Part shown: positions 51,240 through 64,000 of the stretch, piece after piece | Position numbering within the stretch: the first letter of the stretch is position 1 | Layout of the letters: each line of letters opens with the position of its first letter | Assembly (NCBI GenBank): GCA_963978545.1 | Contig: OZ021723.1 | Span: forward strand, 3,472,001-3,536,000 | Direction of reading: 5' to 3' | Source: Linyphia triangularis | Taxonomy: Eukaryota > Arthropoda > Arachnida > Araneae > Linyphiidae | DNA length: 64,000 nucleotides | Notes under the pieces: model-generated | The model's database searches: none | Told to the model about the DNA's origin: nothing | Seen by the model: the letters and a program-made list of their open reading frames with translations, nothing else | Made by a program: the position numbers and the translations under genes

Positions 51240-51570
51240 AGCTAATAGAATAAATTCTCATTTTAACACATAAACAGTCACACCTTTAAGTACCATAGAA
51301 ACCAATTAGTGTACATGCCTTTCAGCTAATAGAATAAATTCCAATTGATATATTTACTTAAGTACCGTAAAAACCACTTACTGCCGATTCCTTCCGAATA
51401 TAATAAATTCCAATAGGTCAAACACTTAAATAGTCTCATGTTTAAGTACCATACAAACCACTTACTGTGCATTCCTTCCAAATAGAATAAATTCATATTG
51501 GTCAAGCACATAAATAGTTTTATGTTAAAGTACCATAAAAAAAATACTTACAGCGCATTCTTTCCGATAA
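51240..51570. repeat. four diverged tandem units of about 84 bp
   Basis: TAGAATAAATTC-type motifs recur at 51246, 51330, 51399 and 51483 (spacings 84, 69, 84), each followed by a TTAAGTACCATA-AAACCACTTA segment. The 69-bp unit looks like an 84-bp unit with a deletion. The array directly abuts the truncated LINE. Confidence 0.7.
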
Positions 51571-51574
51571 CAAT

Positions 51575-54490
51575 TGCTAAAAGAACAACAGATTTTGCTG
51601 GTTATCGTATTTGTATAGTATATGTTGTTTGTCAAATTAACACCTTTTTGTAATTTTAGGCGCAAGACTAGTAGGCGAAACTACTTCATTGAGTGGAATG
51701 GTTTTTTTACTTTGTTGGGTAATATATTTTGAAAATGCATATTGGTTTCACAGGAAAACTTCGGAGATTTTGATCGCCACTCAGAACATCGAAATTAAAA
51801 TAAATGATTTAAAAAATATTTCTCATGAAAATGTTACTTTCTCTTAACATGTTAAGACATAATCAATGTTTTGTTACCTTTAGTATTTAATTTATGAGGT
51901 AGCAACTGTTTAGTTTTTCCAGCGCGAGAGAGGTCAACATTAAATGTCGAAGGAACTAAAATAATTTTCTTTGTAACTCTCTTTGGAGTAATTTTATTCG
52001 ACAGTAAAAAGTAATCCGTCTCTCCAAATTTATTGTGCTACTCACATTTTGGTATAAATATATTTTAAATATTACTGGCGTTTGTCAATGAACATTTAAA
52101 AAATAATATTATTTGCGCATTGTAAGGTAATTTGTAGGTAACTTACAGCTAAAAGGAATCGATTTTTAATTTGTTTAATTTTCATGGATCGTAAAAATAT
52201 GTTCCTAATTAAGTTGAAATGCCTTAAGGAGAGTTGGTGGCCTAAAATTTATAAATAATCGATTTTGAATTTATTCTTGTTTATTAAAATTTAAATTCTT
52301 TCCTTGAAAATGCTACTTCATTTGTAATAGTACCTAATTTTCAAATATTTTTAATAATTTTTTGAAGATAGAATTGGGAACTATTCATTTAAGTAAAGTT
52401 TTCTTTAAAATGCGTTTTTCTCAAAACCACATTTTTCATTACTCTTGTACCTTTCTCTCAGAAAATGCACGAACTATCAACCTATAATTGTTATCACACA
52501 TTCTTCTTACATATCTGGATATACTGCAGACAGCTTTGTTGGTTATTATTATTATTTTTTTTTTTTTTAATTTCAAGTTCATGATTATTCCTTCAAAAAA
52601 ACTTGTTATTTTTAACAAATTTGAGTGACCTTCACGAAAAAAGTAAATGAATTACAATTAAAAAACAACTTCGGTAAAGTAACAAGTGTCTGTCAAATTC
52701 ACTGAAAAAAATTAGGCTTCTATATCAAATACTTTCTGAGAAAAAGATTCATGAATTATCAAATTAACATTACCGGTATAGAGGGAATCGACTTCCCTTT
52801 TTGGTATAAATCCTTTATCTTTAAATTTAAGATGACAATACAAGCGAAAGTTTTCTGTTTAGATGTTAATTTAGCTCTGCGCGTAGCCTCTTTCTTTGTT
52901 TCTCATATTTTTAGCTGTTTCTATCCGACTGTTAAATCAAAAAGAGAGAGAAACGTTGTACTTGCTCACTTTTTATTTTTAGAATCCACTTTCGATTTGA
53001 GAATAATTAAAAAAAAAAAAAAAAACTATAAAAAAAAAACTAAATTTCTTCTTCAAAAATTGAGGACTAGAAATAGAAAACGACCTAAGTATTAAAAAAA
53101 TCAAAAATCTTTTTTTTTTTTCTGAAAAATGTCCTAAAGACCAAGCTAAACAAAGTGGAGGACACCCAACTATAGAGAAATAGTTCAAACGCAATCTGAA
53201 GTATGTACTTAACCATTGCCTTAAGTACCAGATGCGCTCATTTTTCGGCTCTCCTGAAAAAATTTCTTTTTTTTTTTGGACTTCGGTCGTTTTCCATTTC
53301 CAGTCCTCAATTATAAATTAATTAATATTGTACGGGTGACTTGGAGTTTAAAGGCTTAACATCCTTTCTATATTTTATTGAAATCTTTTATTGCTACCCT
53401 ATTGTTCAACAAATATTAATATTTTCAAGACATTAATACATTTTTTTCTTTTAATGATACCTAAAAAAAAAAAATTCATAAGCCCTAACAAAAAGTTATT
53501 TTTTCATTTTCAAGATAAGGTTAACAAAAGTCTCTCCCAGCGACTTTCACCAGACAATGCTTTGTCTAAATTTTTATACGCCAAAAACTCCTATGGCAAA
53601 TCAATTACTCCGCCGTAGCTTCTGAACTCTGAAAGCAATTGAATCTTTCATTACAAGTCGCTTTCAATTAAGAGTCCTTGTAGCTGCCTCCGCATTCTTG
53701 CACTACCAACTTCAGACAAGCAGGGATTGCAGTTGCCATTGTGTTAGAGAACAAGTAATTCCACTTTCCCTTTTGGGAGGGAGGTTACTTTAACTTCGAT
53801 TAATCTGACAGACGAGAGCTGAATATTCTAAATCATAGGGAATAAGAAACGGCTTTATTGCGCGAAGCAGTATTGTTATAATCGTAAAACATGAAGTCAT
53901 CTTGTATGCTGTGGTTACAATTTGACAATGCTCTATTGTCACTGAATAACTATAATTTCTGGATAGGCTTGAAGCCGAAGAAAGCTTAACAATCACCATA
54001 GAGGTCTATGTTAGTAGCTCTTCCTCAAACAAGTTAACACCTGTCAATAACCAAAAGCAATCTATTACACAACTGTAGATTGGGGGAAAGTATGGCTGCA
54101 ATTCGATTGGCTTCATATGTTTGTAGAGCAGAAACCGCTCACGAGCAATCCAGAAGTTAGCGTTAAAGATCAATATTGTTGATTGATTAAAGATTTCCTC
54201 ATTGACTTCCAGATAATACATAAAGTTGCGATGTTCTGAAACGAAGAATCTATTTTTTTTACCCAGGGCCTTAAGCCCAAATGTATTGTTTTCAATTGGT
54301 CAAAAGTGCGATCCGGTGTTCTTAATGTTTGGGCATGCGCAAGAAAGGCATTGTGTGGGCATGCGCTTGCTTGTATAAAAAGAGATGAATGCTGATGTTG
54401 TTCAGTTGTATTGATGTTTTATAAGACTCAAATTAAAAAACTTTTTAATGTGCTTGGATTTAACCACTGTACATCGGCCTTGAGGCGAGT
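51575..54490. other. no recognised gene
   Basis: Low-complexity A/T runs with some mid-G+C blocks (53600-54250). The frame at 52751-53095 is Lys-rich through a poly-A tract and is not convincing. Confidence 0.5.
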
Positions 54491-54497
54491 ATTTTAT

Positions 54498-54533
54498 TCA
54501 TTCATTCATTCATTCATTCATTCATTCATTCAT

Positions 54534-54616
<83 letters not shown>

Positions 54617-54709
54617 TTCATTCATTCATTCATTCATTCATTCATTCATTTATTTATTTATTTATGTATTTATTTATTTATTCATTCATTCATTCATTCA
54701 TTCATTAAT

Positions 54710-54768
<59 letters not shown>

Positions 54769-54773
54769 TTCAT

Positions 54774-54852
<79 letters not shown>

Positions 54853-54921
54853 TTCATTTATTCATTTATTCATTTATTTATTAATTCATTCATTCATTCA
54901 TTCATTCATTTATTCATTCAT

Positions 54922-54956
<35 letters not shown>

Positions 54957-54997
54957 TTCATTCATTCATTCATTTATTTATTTATTTATTTATTTAC

Positions 54998-55072
<75 letters not shown>

Positions 55073-55203
55073 TTCATTCATTTATTTATTTATTTATTTA
55101 TTTACTTATTTATTTATTTATTTATTCATTCATTCATTTATTCATTCATTCATTTATTTATTCATTCATTCATTCATTTATTTATTTATTTATTTATTTA
55201 TTT
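54498..55203. repeat. compound (TTTA)n/(TTCA)n array, about 700 bp
   Basis: Strict 4-bp periodicity throughout, with alternating blocks of TTTA and TTCA and rare GTAT, TTAA and TTAC units. Open frames over it are Phe/Ile/Leu/His repeats. Confidence 0.99.
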
Positions 55204-55799
55204 TCTTTTTCAAACTTTTTTGTTTCTTGATCAATTCCTTCCCTTGTTTGAAGATATTTTTGCAGTTTCTAGCTTTGGGATCATTTGTATGTACAAAAAA
55301 ATGTAGAATACAGTATATAACTAATATCATGCGTTAGTTTTAACATAATTGTAATAATATCTTTAAAAAAAACCAGAAACTTAATTTATGTAATCATCAA
55401 CTTAACAAAGATTTGTTGTATAAAGTGATACTTCAATGAAAAAATAAAATTCCATCGGGGATTGAATTGGTATTGTTATTAAAACTTCTCATAAAACATT
55501 TTCAGAGATAAAAAAGAAATCTAGCATTTTCATTAAGTACGTGATGTATATAACAGACCAATGGAGTTCCTTAAACCATATAAAATACTTACCGTAATCA
55601 TTCTGGTATAATTTACACTCTACTGTCTCTCTCCCTCTTCTGACTTATTAAAGTAATTAGTAACATCCGGTCATCAATTCTGCCCCCTTTGACCCAATAT
55701 TGCACACTTTAGTAAATATAAATAAAAATATCATTTGTAAACAAATAATTAATTTTTACTTTCAATTGCCCATATGTATACATAGGACAATTAAAGTAT

Positions 55800-56320
55800 A
55801 GTATTTGGACATTTTTTTTCTTTCTTCTTTTTCCATTTCTCCACGTTTTGGAAAATCTTGATTTCAAAAAAGTGATCTAGAATGTCTGTCTGTGTGTACG
55901 TGGTAAGCAAAACTCCTGAACAAATTGCCTTACGATGTTCAAATTTGGTGTGCGGATTTGTGATGGTTCAGGTATCTACCATTAAGGTTTTCGTCAAAAT
56001 AGCACATGCGCATAAGGTAGATAGCATTGAAAAAATCATGCTTTTTAGTAATTGCTAAAAACGGCTCTAACGATTTTGTTCAAAATCGCTGTGGTAATGC
56101 CTCTTTAGGTGTTCTAAACATCCACACCTCGAAAGTCCCGTAAAAATGTTTTAATGGCTTAAAAAGTTGAAAAATGAATGCCTTTAACACAAAGTTCTCT
56201 TTCCTTGAATATACCCCATCAACGATCGTTTTTACTTCTCTCTTCAGTTTCACTTATAAGAAAGAATAATGTAAGAACTATCAAAAAGTATATCGCCAAA
56301 ATTAAAATTTGTGCATTGTT
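55800..56320 (+). repeat. interspersed family A, copy 6
   Basis: CCACGTTTTGGAAAATCTTG, GTCTGTCTGTGTGTACG, ATGTTCAAATTTGGTGTGCG, CACATGCGCATAAGG and the GTTCTCTTTCCTTGAATATA block follow the same order as copies 1, 4 and 7. Confidence 0.75.
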
Positions 56321-56689
56321 AAACACCTCTAGTTTGAATAATAATGTAATAATCTCTAATATATACCAACACATGGAATTGAGTTTCCCAAAACCATTTT
56401 CATTGTTAATGTGACCCTAACCAACACAATTTGAACTGTTTCCAAAGCTAAAGTAATGCACTTAGATTATCAACTAATGACTGAAATTTGGCCAGCTGTC
56501 ACTTAAAAGAAAGATAATCTGTCTATTCGTAGACTTAAAGCTTAATTTTTTCGACTGAACTGCCGAAGAATTGTTTTAATGGATTTTTAAAGACAAATAG
56601 AAAACAGCAGTAAAAGCTTATTAACAAAATTTGAGGATAAAAATTACGTATTTGAAATCCTTTATGTTAACTTCATTTTTCCATGTTTG

Positions 56690-57110
56690 TTTGTTTGTCG
56701 ATTAGAGCAGAATTTGCGGTCGCCTAACTAACCCCCTTACAGTCATCCAATCGGGCTGAAACTTGGCAAATAGATTAGGATGTCGATGACATTGCATTCT
56801 ATCAAATTTTGGGACTGTTGCTGTCACTAAGAGGTCGCTTTTACGGAATATATATAAATCAACTTGCCGTAACTCAATCGCACTAAAATAGCAATGAACC
56901 GACCATTGTTGAAGCTCTCTTTTGCCAATTTTTTTTAATAAATAAATAGTAAAATTACTTTAATCAGAATATATAAATGATATTTGGATGACGTTCACGT
57001 TCATTTTTAATAAAAAAATTTGAAACGTAGTTTGCTGCACATTTTGCTGATAGAAATGTTTTTGATATCGGAGCTGTGTTAATGAATATAAAAATTGACG
57101 ATGCATGTAC
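56690..57110 (+). repeat. interspersed family H, copy 2
   Basis: CAGTCATCCAATCGGGCTGA, AACTTGGCAAATAGATT, GTCGCTTTTACGGAATA, TTTTGCTGATAGAAAT and TAATGAATATAAAAATTG are in the same order as copy 1. Confidence 0.7.
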
Positions 57111-58255
57111 AGAATTTTTTAAAAACTCTGCTTATATGAGTAATATTATTTTACTATAATTAAAAAAATCTTTTAAAGCTGGTTTATAAAAACATTAAAA
57201 CAATTAATAAAAAAAAAATTAAAAAAACTATTTCACCTTCAGTTTTTATACATAAGCTTTTATTTATGTCGTTACATCTGCAATGAAAATTCTTATGTTA
57301 TATAAAGTTAATACTTCAGTAAATATTGTAGCCAAATAAATGAAGCATTAGGTCTTTGTGATGAGCACAGTCTGTTCATCCCTGTTAAGGTATACATATA
57401 CAAGTGAGATGATTTTCTTTAATTTTAAAGTAAAAATTTAAAACTTTTTGGCCGTATATTAGAATTAAAAATGATGCATTTATAAATATAAACTTTTTTT
57501 TTCCGTCAATTTTTTAATCATCTAATTGTAATTAAAGTGACTAATTAGGAAGTTATTAGAACATACATAAATAAACTTATAATTAACTTAGAGGTATGAT
57601 TTATATTGATAGATATTATATTGATGAATGTTCCTATAGAGAATTTTGAATTTGGCTGCAATATTTATTTAATTATAAATTTTTAAATAAAAAGTTTTAA
57701 AAAATACATATTTTTTAACCAAAAATTAAGCTTAAAATATTCATAAAAAATGTGTTTGTAACAATATATGTTAGATTCAACATAGAAAACACATTCACAA
57801 CTTGTGTCTTCAAAACCAAATTAGAATTTTGTAAATCGGACAATTTATTATGAAGTTATGACCGTTGGCGTAAAGTCATATAACACCAAAATGTCATTCT
57901 TCAGAAAACGCGTTTAAATTTTACTACACTAATGAATGTGATACAAAACAGGTTCACAAAACCCACTGTAATTTAAAAAGTAAATTTATTCTCAGAAAGA
58001 AAATGGTATTATTTTAAAGGTAATGAATTCGGGAATATTTTAAAACAAAAACGCATACTTGAGTCAAATTTTGCAATTCCTAATGTATATGTATACCTTA
58101 AAGAAACTTGTAATATTTAAGATTATACTGATATATTGATTACTTATTGCAGCTGTTTCTTCTATCCGAAATTGCATTAAAGTATTGCAAGTATGTATTA
58201 TTTATTAAGAACAACTCTAGATTATTCCACGATATCTCTGTTCTGTTTAAGAGGA
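57110..58255. other. no recognised gene
   Basis: A+T-rich. No ends of known families seen. Confidence 0.5.
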
Positions 58256-58260
58256 AATAG

Positions 58261-58580
58261 TACTACCCACTGCATTTAGAAACTACTTTGTATAAAACCT
58301 TGAAATTTGGTGAGTTGGTACGAAATTGATCACCTTAATAAAGAGACATAAATTAAAAACTCAAAAATCGCGTCTGCTACATTTTATTTTATATTTGAAA
58401 TTCTTAAATTAATATGCAGTGACTCTACCTGGGTATGTCTTTTACTATTTTTATTTCCATTCATAGTAGCTAGACATTAAATGAAAACAATTTATATCAT
58501 TTCATATTATGATCTTTTTCGTACCTACTCACCAAATTTCAAGGTTTTTATAGAAAGTAGTTTCTAAATGCACTGGGCTA
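58261..58580. mobile_element. palindromic element of family E, copy 2
   Basis: CACTGCATTTAGAAACTACT and ACCTTGAAATTTGGTGAGT on the left, with complements ACTCACCAAATTTCAAGGT and GTAGTTTCTAAATGCACTGG on the right. Homology continues about 60 bp beyond the right end into sequence shared with 40080-40130. Confidence 0.75.
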
Positions 58581-59799
58581 GAAGATTGTAACACAGGGAG
58601 TATAGAGAATGAGCCTTAATATGACTTCCTATTAGAATAAATTAATACATGGGTTCTATGAACAGAAAGTAGTGAGTCGATTCGAATTCCAAGGGAGAGA
58701 TAAAACAGGCCCAGAAGTTCATTAATTTACTGTGCTTTAACTCAGGAGAGCAAAACACGCCACATGTGTTTTGTGCCAAAAGTGATAAGATACGCTAAAG
58801 TATACCTAAACACTCCATCTAAGTAACTCTAGCTGTTTTTCTTTATTTTAGTGCTGTTAAGATTCGTAAATGATCTCTGACATAATATATAATGTCATTT
58901 AAAACAATTATGGAAAGTTTAAACTAATACTTCGAAATTACCACTCCTTGAAAATTTCAAACAGATGCAAGAATTCAAAAGAAAAAATCCTAAATAATTT
59001 ATTAAAAAAAAAAAAAAAAAAAAAAAAAATGAATTAGAGATAAAAATGGCGAAAGGTTTAACGAATGATTGAAGTAACAAACACAACTGTAAACAAGAAA
59101 ATTATTAGAAAAATTTCGTTTTAAGTAAAAGTTTCGTTTAAGTTTTTAAGTACACTCAGAAATAAATGAAAGATAAAAGTAAAAAAGAAAAATAGAATTC
59201 AGTGGCGGCTCGTGCAACACAGCCAGTACAGTCGGGATGCATCTAAACTTATTGGTTTAAAACTAAAATTATATATTTTACAACTTTCTAAAATGAAGAT
59301 TGTAACCAGCGTATTTCCTCTATGTATATATTTTATGTATCCTTTATGTTTTTATTTTCGGTTCTCCATTAACTTCTAAATATAAGGTATCCATGTCTAA
59401 CCTTAAGGTTTAATGGTTATATGTGTTACGAATTTCTGTATATTTGTATATATTTCGTAGTATTAATTATGTAAAAAGAAAAATGTATGTACATTTCGCA
59501 TAAGGCAGTGCAAGAGTTTGTCTTTACTTCGCTTTCCTGCAATGCGTCTCTTAATGCTTGAAAACGAGTTTTACAGGAATAATGCTGAAAAAAATGTTTT
59601 ACAAGACGAAGGCTATTTAACATTATGGTTATCGGAAATATTGCCAACTTGACGAGATAGAGCCAATTTGGCGACCATTTTGGTGACACTTTCGGTCCCC
59701 ATGTACCTGTATAGGGCTTTTTTGACTGCGATCTGGAAAATTCTCCAAATTTCTATCTCTAGAAGATTCTCAAAGATTCGCCTTCCTATATAAGAGCGG

Positions 59800-60188
<389 letters not shown>

Positions 60189-60624
60189 CGGTTGTCTCTC
60201 AGGGAGCATTCAGAGTAGTTCCGAAAGTGAACTGTATTGTATTGTCTTTTGCGTCGATTTTAGCAGTTGTGTATCTAGTTTTTAACTGCTGTTTGTGCTT
60301 CATTTTTGTGTAAAGAGCTGTATTGAGTCAATTAGAACTGAAAGTTCTGGAGTTGTAAAGGAATCTGCAAAGAGTTGTATCGGAATTAATTTTTTCAAGC
60401 TATAATCTGCTTTGGCTTCAAGTCTTTCGAACCCATCCACTCAACACACGTTTTTCTTTCACCCGCTGCGCAGGAGAAGAAATCAGTCAAGTCTGTGCTC
60501 TCTTGCAGTGTATATGAGAGTTAGGATTGTTCCCACAAATCTTAAATAAAGTAAATGTTGATGTCTAAGCATTGCCTTATTCAGCTAAGAATCATTTCCA
60601 AGATTCAATTTCTGTGGTAAGGGC

Positions 60625-60718
60625 AAAAAGATCCGAAAAACAGCAAACTTCCTAAAACGCGTTTCGGCTACGACGTTGCCATGGTGCTGCCAGATCAGCG
60701 TTTTTCGGACTTCGGCTG
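60625..60718. repeat. short element with inverted ends
   Basis: TCCGAAAAACAGC near 60631 and GCGTTTTTCGGAC near 60700 pair. The G+C-rich interior holds GCGTTTCGGCTACGACGTTG. This may be a small inverted-terminal element. Confidence 0.4.
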
Positions 60719-61295
60719 CCCATGAGAATTTCTACTTTAAAATAATCTCTAGATGGAATTTTTGAAAGAAAATGGTATCATCTGAAGACTAGAGAGTTAT
60801 TTTATTAGTTTTAAATACTATTTTGTTCTGAAAATAAATTTGAATATTTTAAACTCATTATCTAAAAAAAATCATGTTTTTTAGCAAGTGAAACTTTAGT
60901 TAAACAGTGATAACTGAAATTTGATACAATCTTTTTGAATGATGATTTGAGAATTCAAATCTGCATTAACTATTGGATGTTTTGTAAGTCTGTCAAATTG
61001 ATTGGAAAAGAAAATGAATTTTTATAGATTTTTAAATGCAAAAGTTTTTAGAAAAATTGATATTTTTCTACTTACAATGTTAAAAAAAATTATATATTCT
61101 AGAAACTAGACAGAGGTTCATAACATTAAGAATAATATTACGAATAATTTCCAAACATAATTTATTTTCTTGGCTCTATAAAACTCGAGTAATCACTGCT
61201 CAAAAATAGGCTAATTATAACGAATTAAATGTTAATTTGTTGATTATTTTTTCCATAAAACTGAATTTTTTTTCATTTAAATATCATTAATAATT

Positions 61296-61983
61296 ATGTT
61301 CTTTAATATTAGCAAATGTCAGGTTTTACACATGGGGAACCAAAATCAAAATGCGTTTTACAACTTACAAGGCATTATAATAAATGATGCTAACGTTGTC
61401 AGTGATCTGGGGGTGTTGATTAGTAAAGATTTTAAGATGGGACAACAATGTAGGGCGGCTAGTGACAAGGCAAATAGGATGTTAGGTTATATAAAAAAAA
61501 GTATTTTATCTAGATCTAGTGATGTCATACTACCATTGTATAGAGGTTTAGTTAGGCCGCATCTTGAGGCAGTACAGTTTTGGTCACCTTATTTAAAAAA
61601 GGACATTGATTTACTAGAAAAAACTCAACACAGAGCAACAAAAATAATTCAGGGTACTTCGGGCATGGCATATGAGGATAGATTGAAAAAATTAAACATG
61701 TATACACTGCAGGAAAGAAGGGCAAGAGGGGATTTGATCCAGTTATTTAAATTTATTGAACATGGTGAAATTAGGGGTTTAGAATTTGTCACTGACAATA
61801 GGTCGCGAGGAAATGGGTGCAAATGTTCAAATCTCAATTTAATAGGGAAGGGCGAAAACACTATTTTACAATCGGATTATCAATGATTGGAATGATTTGC
61901 CAGCAAATGTTGTAAATTCAGAGAGCGTAAGGAGTTTTAAGAAACAGTTAGATATGCACTGGGGGATCATCAATAGGCAATAA
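61296..61983 (+). pseudogene. CR1-like non-LTR retrotransposon reverse transcriptase, C-terminal remnant
   Basis: An open frame of 196 codons starts inside the RT thumb region: FNISKCQVLHMGNQN, then VSDLGVLISKDFKMGQQCR, LPLYRGLVRPHLE, VQFWSPYLKKDIDLLEKTQ, HRATKIIQG, and MYTLQERRARGDLIQLFK. This is the standard C-terminal part of CR1/jockey-type LINE polymerases. The usual catalytic FADD box lies upstream of the fragment and is absent, so the copy is 5'-truncated at about 61290. Beyond RSRGNGC the frame drifts twice by one base (about 61825 and 61870). The true C-terminus continues in another frame as RIINDWNDLPANVVNSES and ends at TAA near 61983. The element would copy its own RNA at nicked chromosomal targets; this copy is dead. 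It is followed by its own 3' UTR (to about 62612). Confidence 0.9.
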
Positions 61984-62612
61984 TTGGATTACACTGGCTA
62001 GGTAAGTAACTTATATTTTGTACTTTGTATATATTTAATTTAGGTTATTTTGTTACCATATTTGGTTACTTATGTTTGCGTACTGTTGGTTTTTATAAAA
62101 TTTGTCAGCTTGCATTATGTATTGCATTTTTCCAGTATGATTGTCAAACGCTGTGTCAACTTTGTGTATTGTATTGTATTGTGTATATTACATTGTATTA
62201 TGTATATTTTATGGTATTATGTATATTATATTGTATAATCCTGTAACTATTGTATATTGTGTCAGCTTGTATATATTGCTTGCATTATATATTGCATTTT
62301 TCCAGTATTATTGTCAAACGTTGTGTCAACTTTGTATATTGCATTGTATTATGTGCATTGTATTGTATTGTGTATATTGTATTGTATTATGTATATTGTA
62401 TTGTATTATGTATATTGTATTGTATAATCCTGTAACTATTGTATATTGTGTGCATGATCCTGTAACTAAGCTATATTGTATGTATGATCGTGTAACTATC
62501 GTATGCAAATTATTTTCTATTTCTATATACGTGTATATATATATTTACTCGACCAACCCTGTTGGGCCTTGAGCCTGTCGTTGGTCTTAAAATTTGTATT
62601 TGTATTGTATTT
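61984..62612 (+). mobile_element. 3' UTR and tail of the CR1-like LINE
   Basis: The sequence after the RT remnant matches, in reverse, the block at 50595-51235, down to the shared end (…GTTGGTCTTAA-ATTTGTATTTGTAT…). It contains GTATTATGTATATTGTATT-type units and a duplicated TTTTTCCAGTAT-TTGTCAAACG block (about 62126 and 62300). Open frames across it rich in Tyr, Ile, Leu and Cys are translations of these repeats. Confidence 0.8.
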
Positions 62613-62842
62613 GTAAGTGCAAAAAAAAAATCTGATTTTTAAAATGATAATTTAAAAGAAAATTTCAAGTGTGATTATACACGATTGTAGAAAGTGTGTT
62701 TGTGGTTTCGGGTGGGGGGGGGGGTGTCGCATGTTTCAGGCTGCACTAACATTTTCAACCACGGGTCTCCACTGATAGAATTTCAACTGTAGAAATTACA
62801 AGTTACTAAACGAAATCGTCATATATTTAGTGAACAAGCTTG

Positions 62843-63022
62843 GTTGGTTGTTTTCAGATTATCTGGCGCCGTCAGCAACACGAGGGCTATAATGCGCCGA
62901 AACATTCGTCATTAGACAAGCCAACATACATTTACAAACACCCATGCCCAACACGGGACTCGAACCCGCAACCTCGCGGTCTAGAGGCTAGCACGCTAAC
63001 CACTATACCGTTTGGTCGGCTT
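62843..63022 (-). mobile_element. tRNA-derived SINE, copy 3, with perfect target duplication
   Basis: This is the full 180-bp copy: tRNA-like head (minus strand, starting AAGCCGACCAAACGGTATAG), B box GGTTCGAGTCC, shared body, and AACCAACC tail. GTGAACAAGCTTG flanks it exactly at 62830-62842 and 63023-63035. The perfect 13-bp duplication implies a fairly recent, LINE-mediated insertion. Confidence 0.93.
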
Positions 63023-63479
63023 GTGAACAAGCTTGTGGATTATATTTTGAACGAATACCAGGCTTGATATCCAGAGTCAAAAACAAAAGTTCCTTCTTAA
63101 GAATAACCACATAAATTTTTATCCTTCTTTGTTCGAACTTCACATTGAGAGGCTAAATATTGAGAAAGGAAAGTGAAAATTTCAACCTCGTCGGACTATA
63201 CCGTATGATATAACTCAAATTATAGACAAAGAAATCTCTGATAACTACAATCATGTATACTTATTTTAAAATTTTGAAATGGAGTCAGAAAATGTCAGAC
63301 ATTTCTTTATAAGACATGTCAAGAATACCAAAATTAAAATATGAGGACTGATTTTGTATACGAATTTAATAACTATTTTATGCATAGATTTCTGAATTTA
63401 ACGTCAAACCATTCGCTCGAATTATTTGTGACCTAATCAAACCGTGATGAGATTTGGTGAACATTTTTATTTTCCAATT

Positions 63480-63488
63480 ACCCATATG

Positions 63489-63523
<35 letters not shown>

Positions 63524-63804
63524 ATTTCACCATGTTTTGGAACATCCTGATCTCAAAAAAGTGATCTAGAAAAAATTTCGGTCTGTGTGTATGTGTGTCT
63601 GTGGTCAGCATAACTCCCCAACAAATTGACCGACAATGTTCAAATTTGGTGTGCAAGTTAGCGATGGCCCAAGGGCCCATCATAAAGGTTTTCGTCAAAA
63701 TCGCACATGCGCATAAGGTTGGTACCATTCAAAAATTCGCGGTTTTTAGTAATTGCTAAAAATGGCTTTGGCGATTTTGTTCAAAATCTCTGGGGTATTG
63801 CCTC
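63480..63804 (+). repeat. interspersed family A, copy 7, interrupted by a TTAA element
   Basis: Collinear with copy 6 (ATGTTTTGGAACATCCTGAT, ATGTTCAAATTTGGTGTGCA, GCACATGCGCATAAGG). It stops at GCCTCTTAA, where copy 6 continues GCCTCTTTAGGTGTTC. The break coincides with the start of the next element. Confidence 0.75.
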
Positions 63805-64000
63805 TTAACCCGGCAGGACGCGCCCGGGGTCCATATGGACCCCACGTGATTTTAAAAAGGAATTTCTATTATATGTTTGACCTTGACCAACCCTGCTTTT
63901 CAGTAGTCTATTTTTCCACGACCTTCAACCTCTACCAAGTGTCAAAAATTCATTAGGGTCATTATTTCTTCTTTAACAAAAGGGTTGCCACGTTTGGGGT
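63805..64000 (+). mobile_element. left end of a TTAA-flanked (piggyBac-like?) element, cut by the window edge
   Basis: TTAA (63805-63808) is followed by CCCGGCAGGACGCGCCCGGG and the perfect 18-bp palindrome GGGGTCCATATGGACCCC (63826-63843). The TTAA lies inside a family A copy, which marks the insertion point. The right end is outside the window, so the terminal repeats cannot be compared. Confidence 0.45.

Noticed and set aside
52751..53095. 114-codon plus-strand frame
   Set aside because: Half of it is Lys-rich from poly-A tracts; no motif or splice signals.
54411..54884. 157-codon frame
   Set aside because: Translation of the TTTA/TTCA array.

Overview
The window is about 70% A+T, intron-like and intergenic eukaryotic DNA that is dominated by mobile-element remnants and simple repeats. 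Spliceosomal splice sites, tRNA-derived SINEs with target-site duplications, a CR1-like LINE fragment, Helitron ends, a hAT transposase relic and many fold-back (MITE-like) elements indicate an invertebrate animal. An arthropod, possibly an arachnid, is my guess from the style of the repeats, but nothing here fixes the taxon. There are no operons, rRNA genes, intact tRNA genes or CRISPR arrays.

Host genes. The best evidence for a host gene is on the minus strand. Two G+C-richer exons (29338-29016 and 26555-26342) have good acceptors and donors, and their phases fit exactly: the first ends with two bases of an AGG codon and the second supplies the third. The encoded stretch (about 179 residues) is polar and low in hydrophobic residues; I do not recognise the family. 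A second candidate is a minus-strand reading frame at 37761-38177. Its last 65 codons resemble the C-terminal half of a nucleoside-diphosphate-kinase-like domain, and an in-frame stop interrupts it.

Mobile elements from left to right: a probable solo LTR (700-1033); a 735-bp full-length palindrome (1135-1869); the first of at least seven copies of one interspersed family ('family A'); tRNA-SINE copy 1 (4740-4907); a Helitron-like element with internal tandem units ending in CTAG (about 8250-9363), with SINE copy 2 directly beyond it; a palindrome at 13.4-13.9 kb; a fully symmetric 667-bp fold-back element inserted into another one (15.6-16.6 kb); a minus-strand Helitron end with a perfect hairpin (19303-19336); a 248-bp MITE in three copies (31.2, 37.4, 39.2 kb); a TTAA-flanked element (31.5 kb); a 257-bp structure with perfect 102-bp inverted arms (35.9-36.2 kb); a 43-bp minisatellite of 18 units (38.3-39.1 kb); a decayed hAT transposase (42.8-43.25 kb); a second Helitron copy (46.8-47.6 kb); two copies of a CR1-like LINE 3' end (50.6-51.2 kb minus; 61.3-62.6 kb plus with reverse transcriptase sequence); a 700-bp TTTA/TTCA array (54.5-55.2 kb); a TATA-box/TTGAG/TTAG array region (59.8-60.2 kb); and SINE copy 3 with a perfect 13-bp target duplication (62.8-63.0 kb).

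No new multi-gene system is visible. The most notable points are the phase-matched exon pair, the density of fold-back elements, and insertion junctions clean enough to define element ends (SINE duplications, nested TTA duplication, Helitron termini). All calls come from reading the sequence; no database search was possible.
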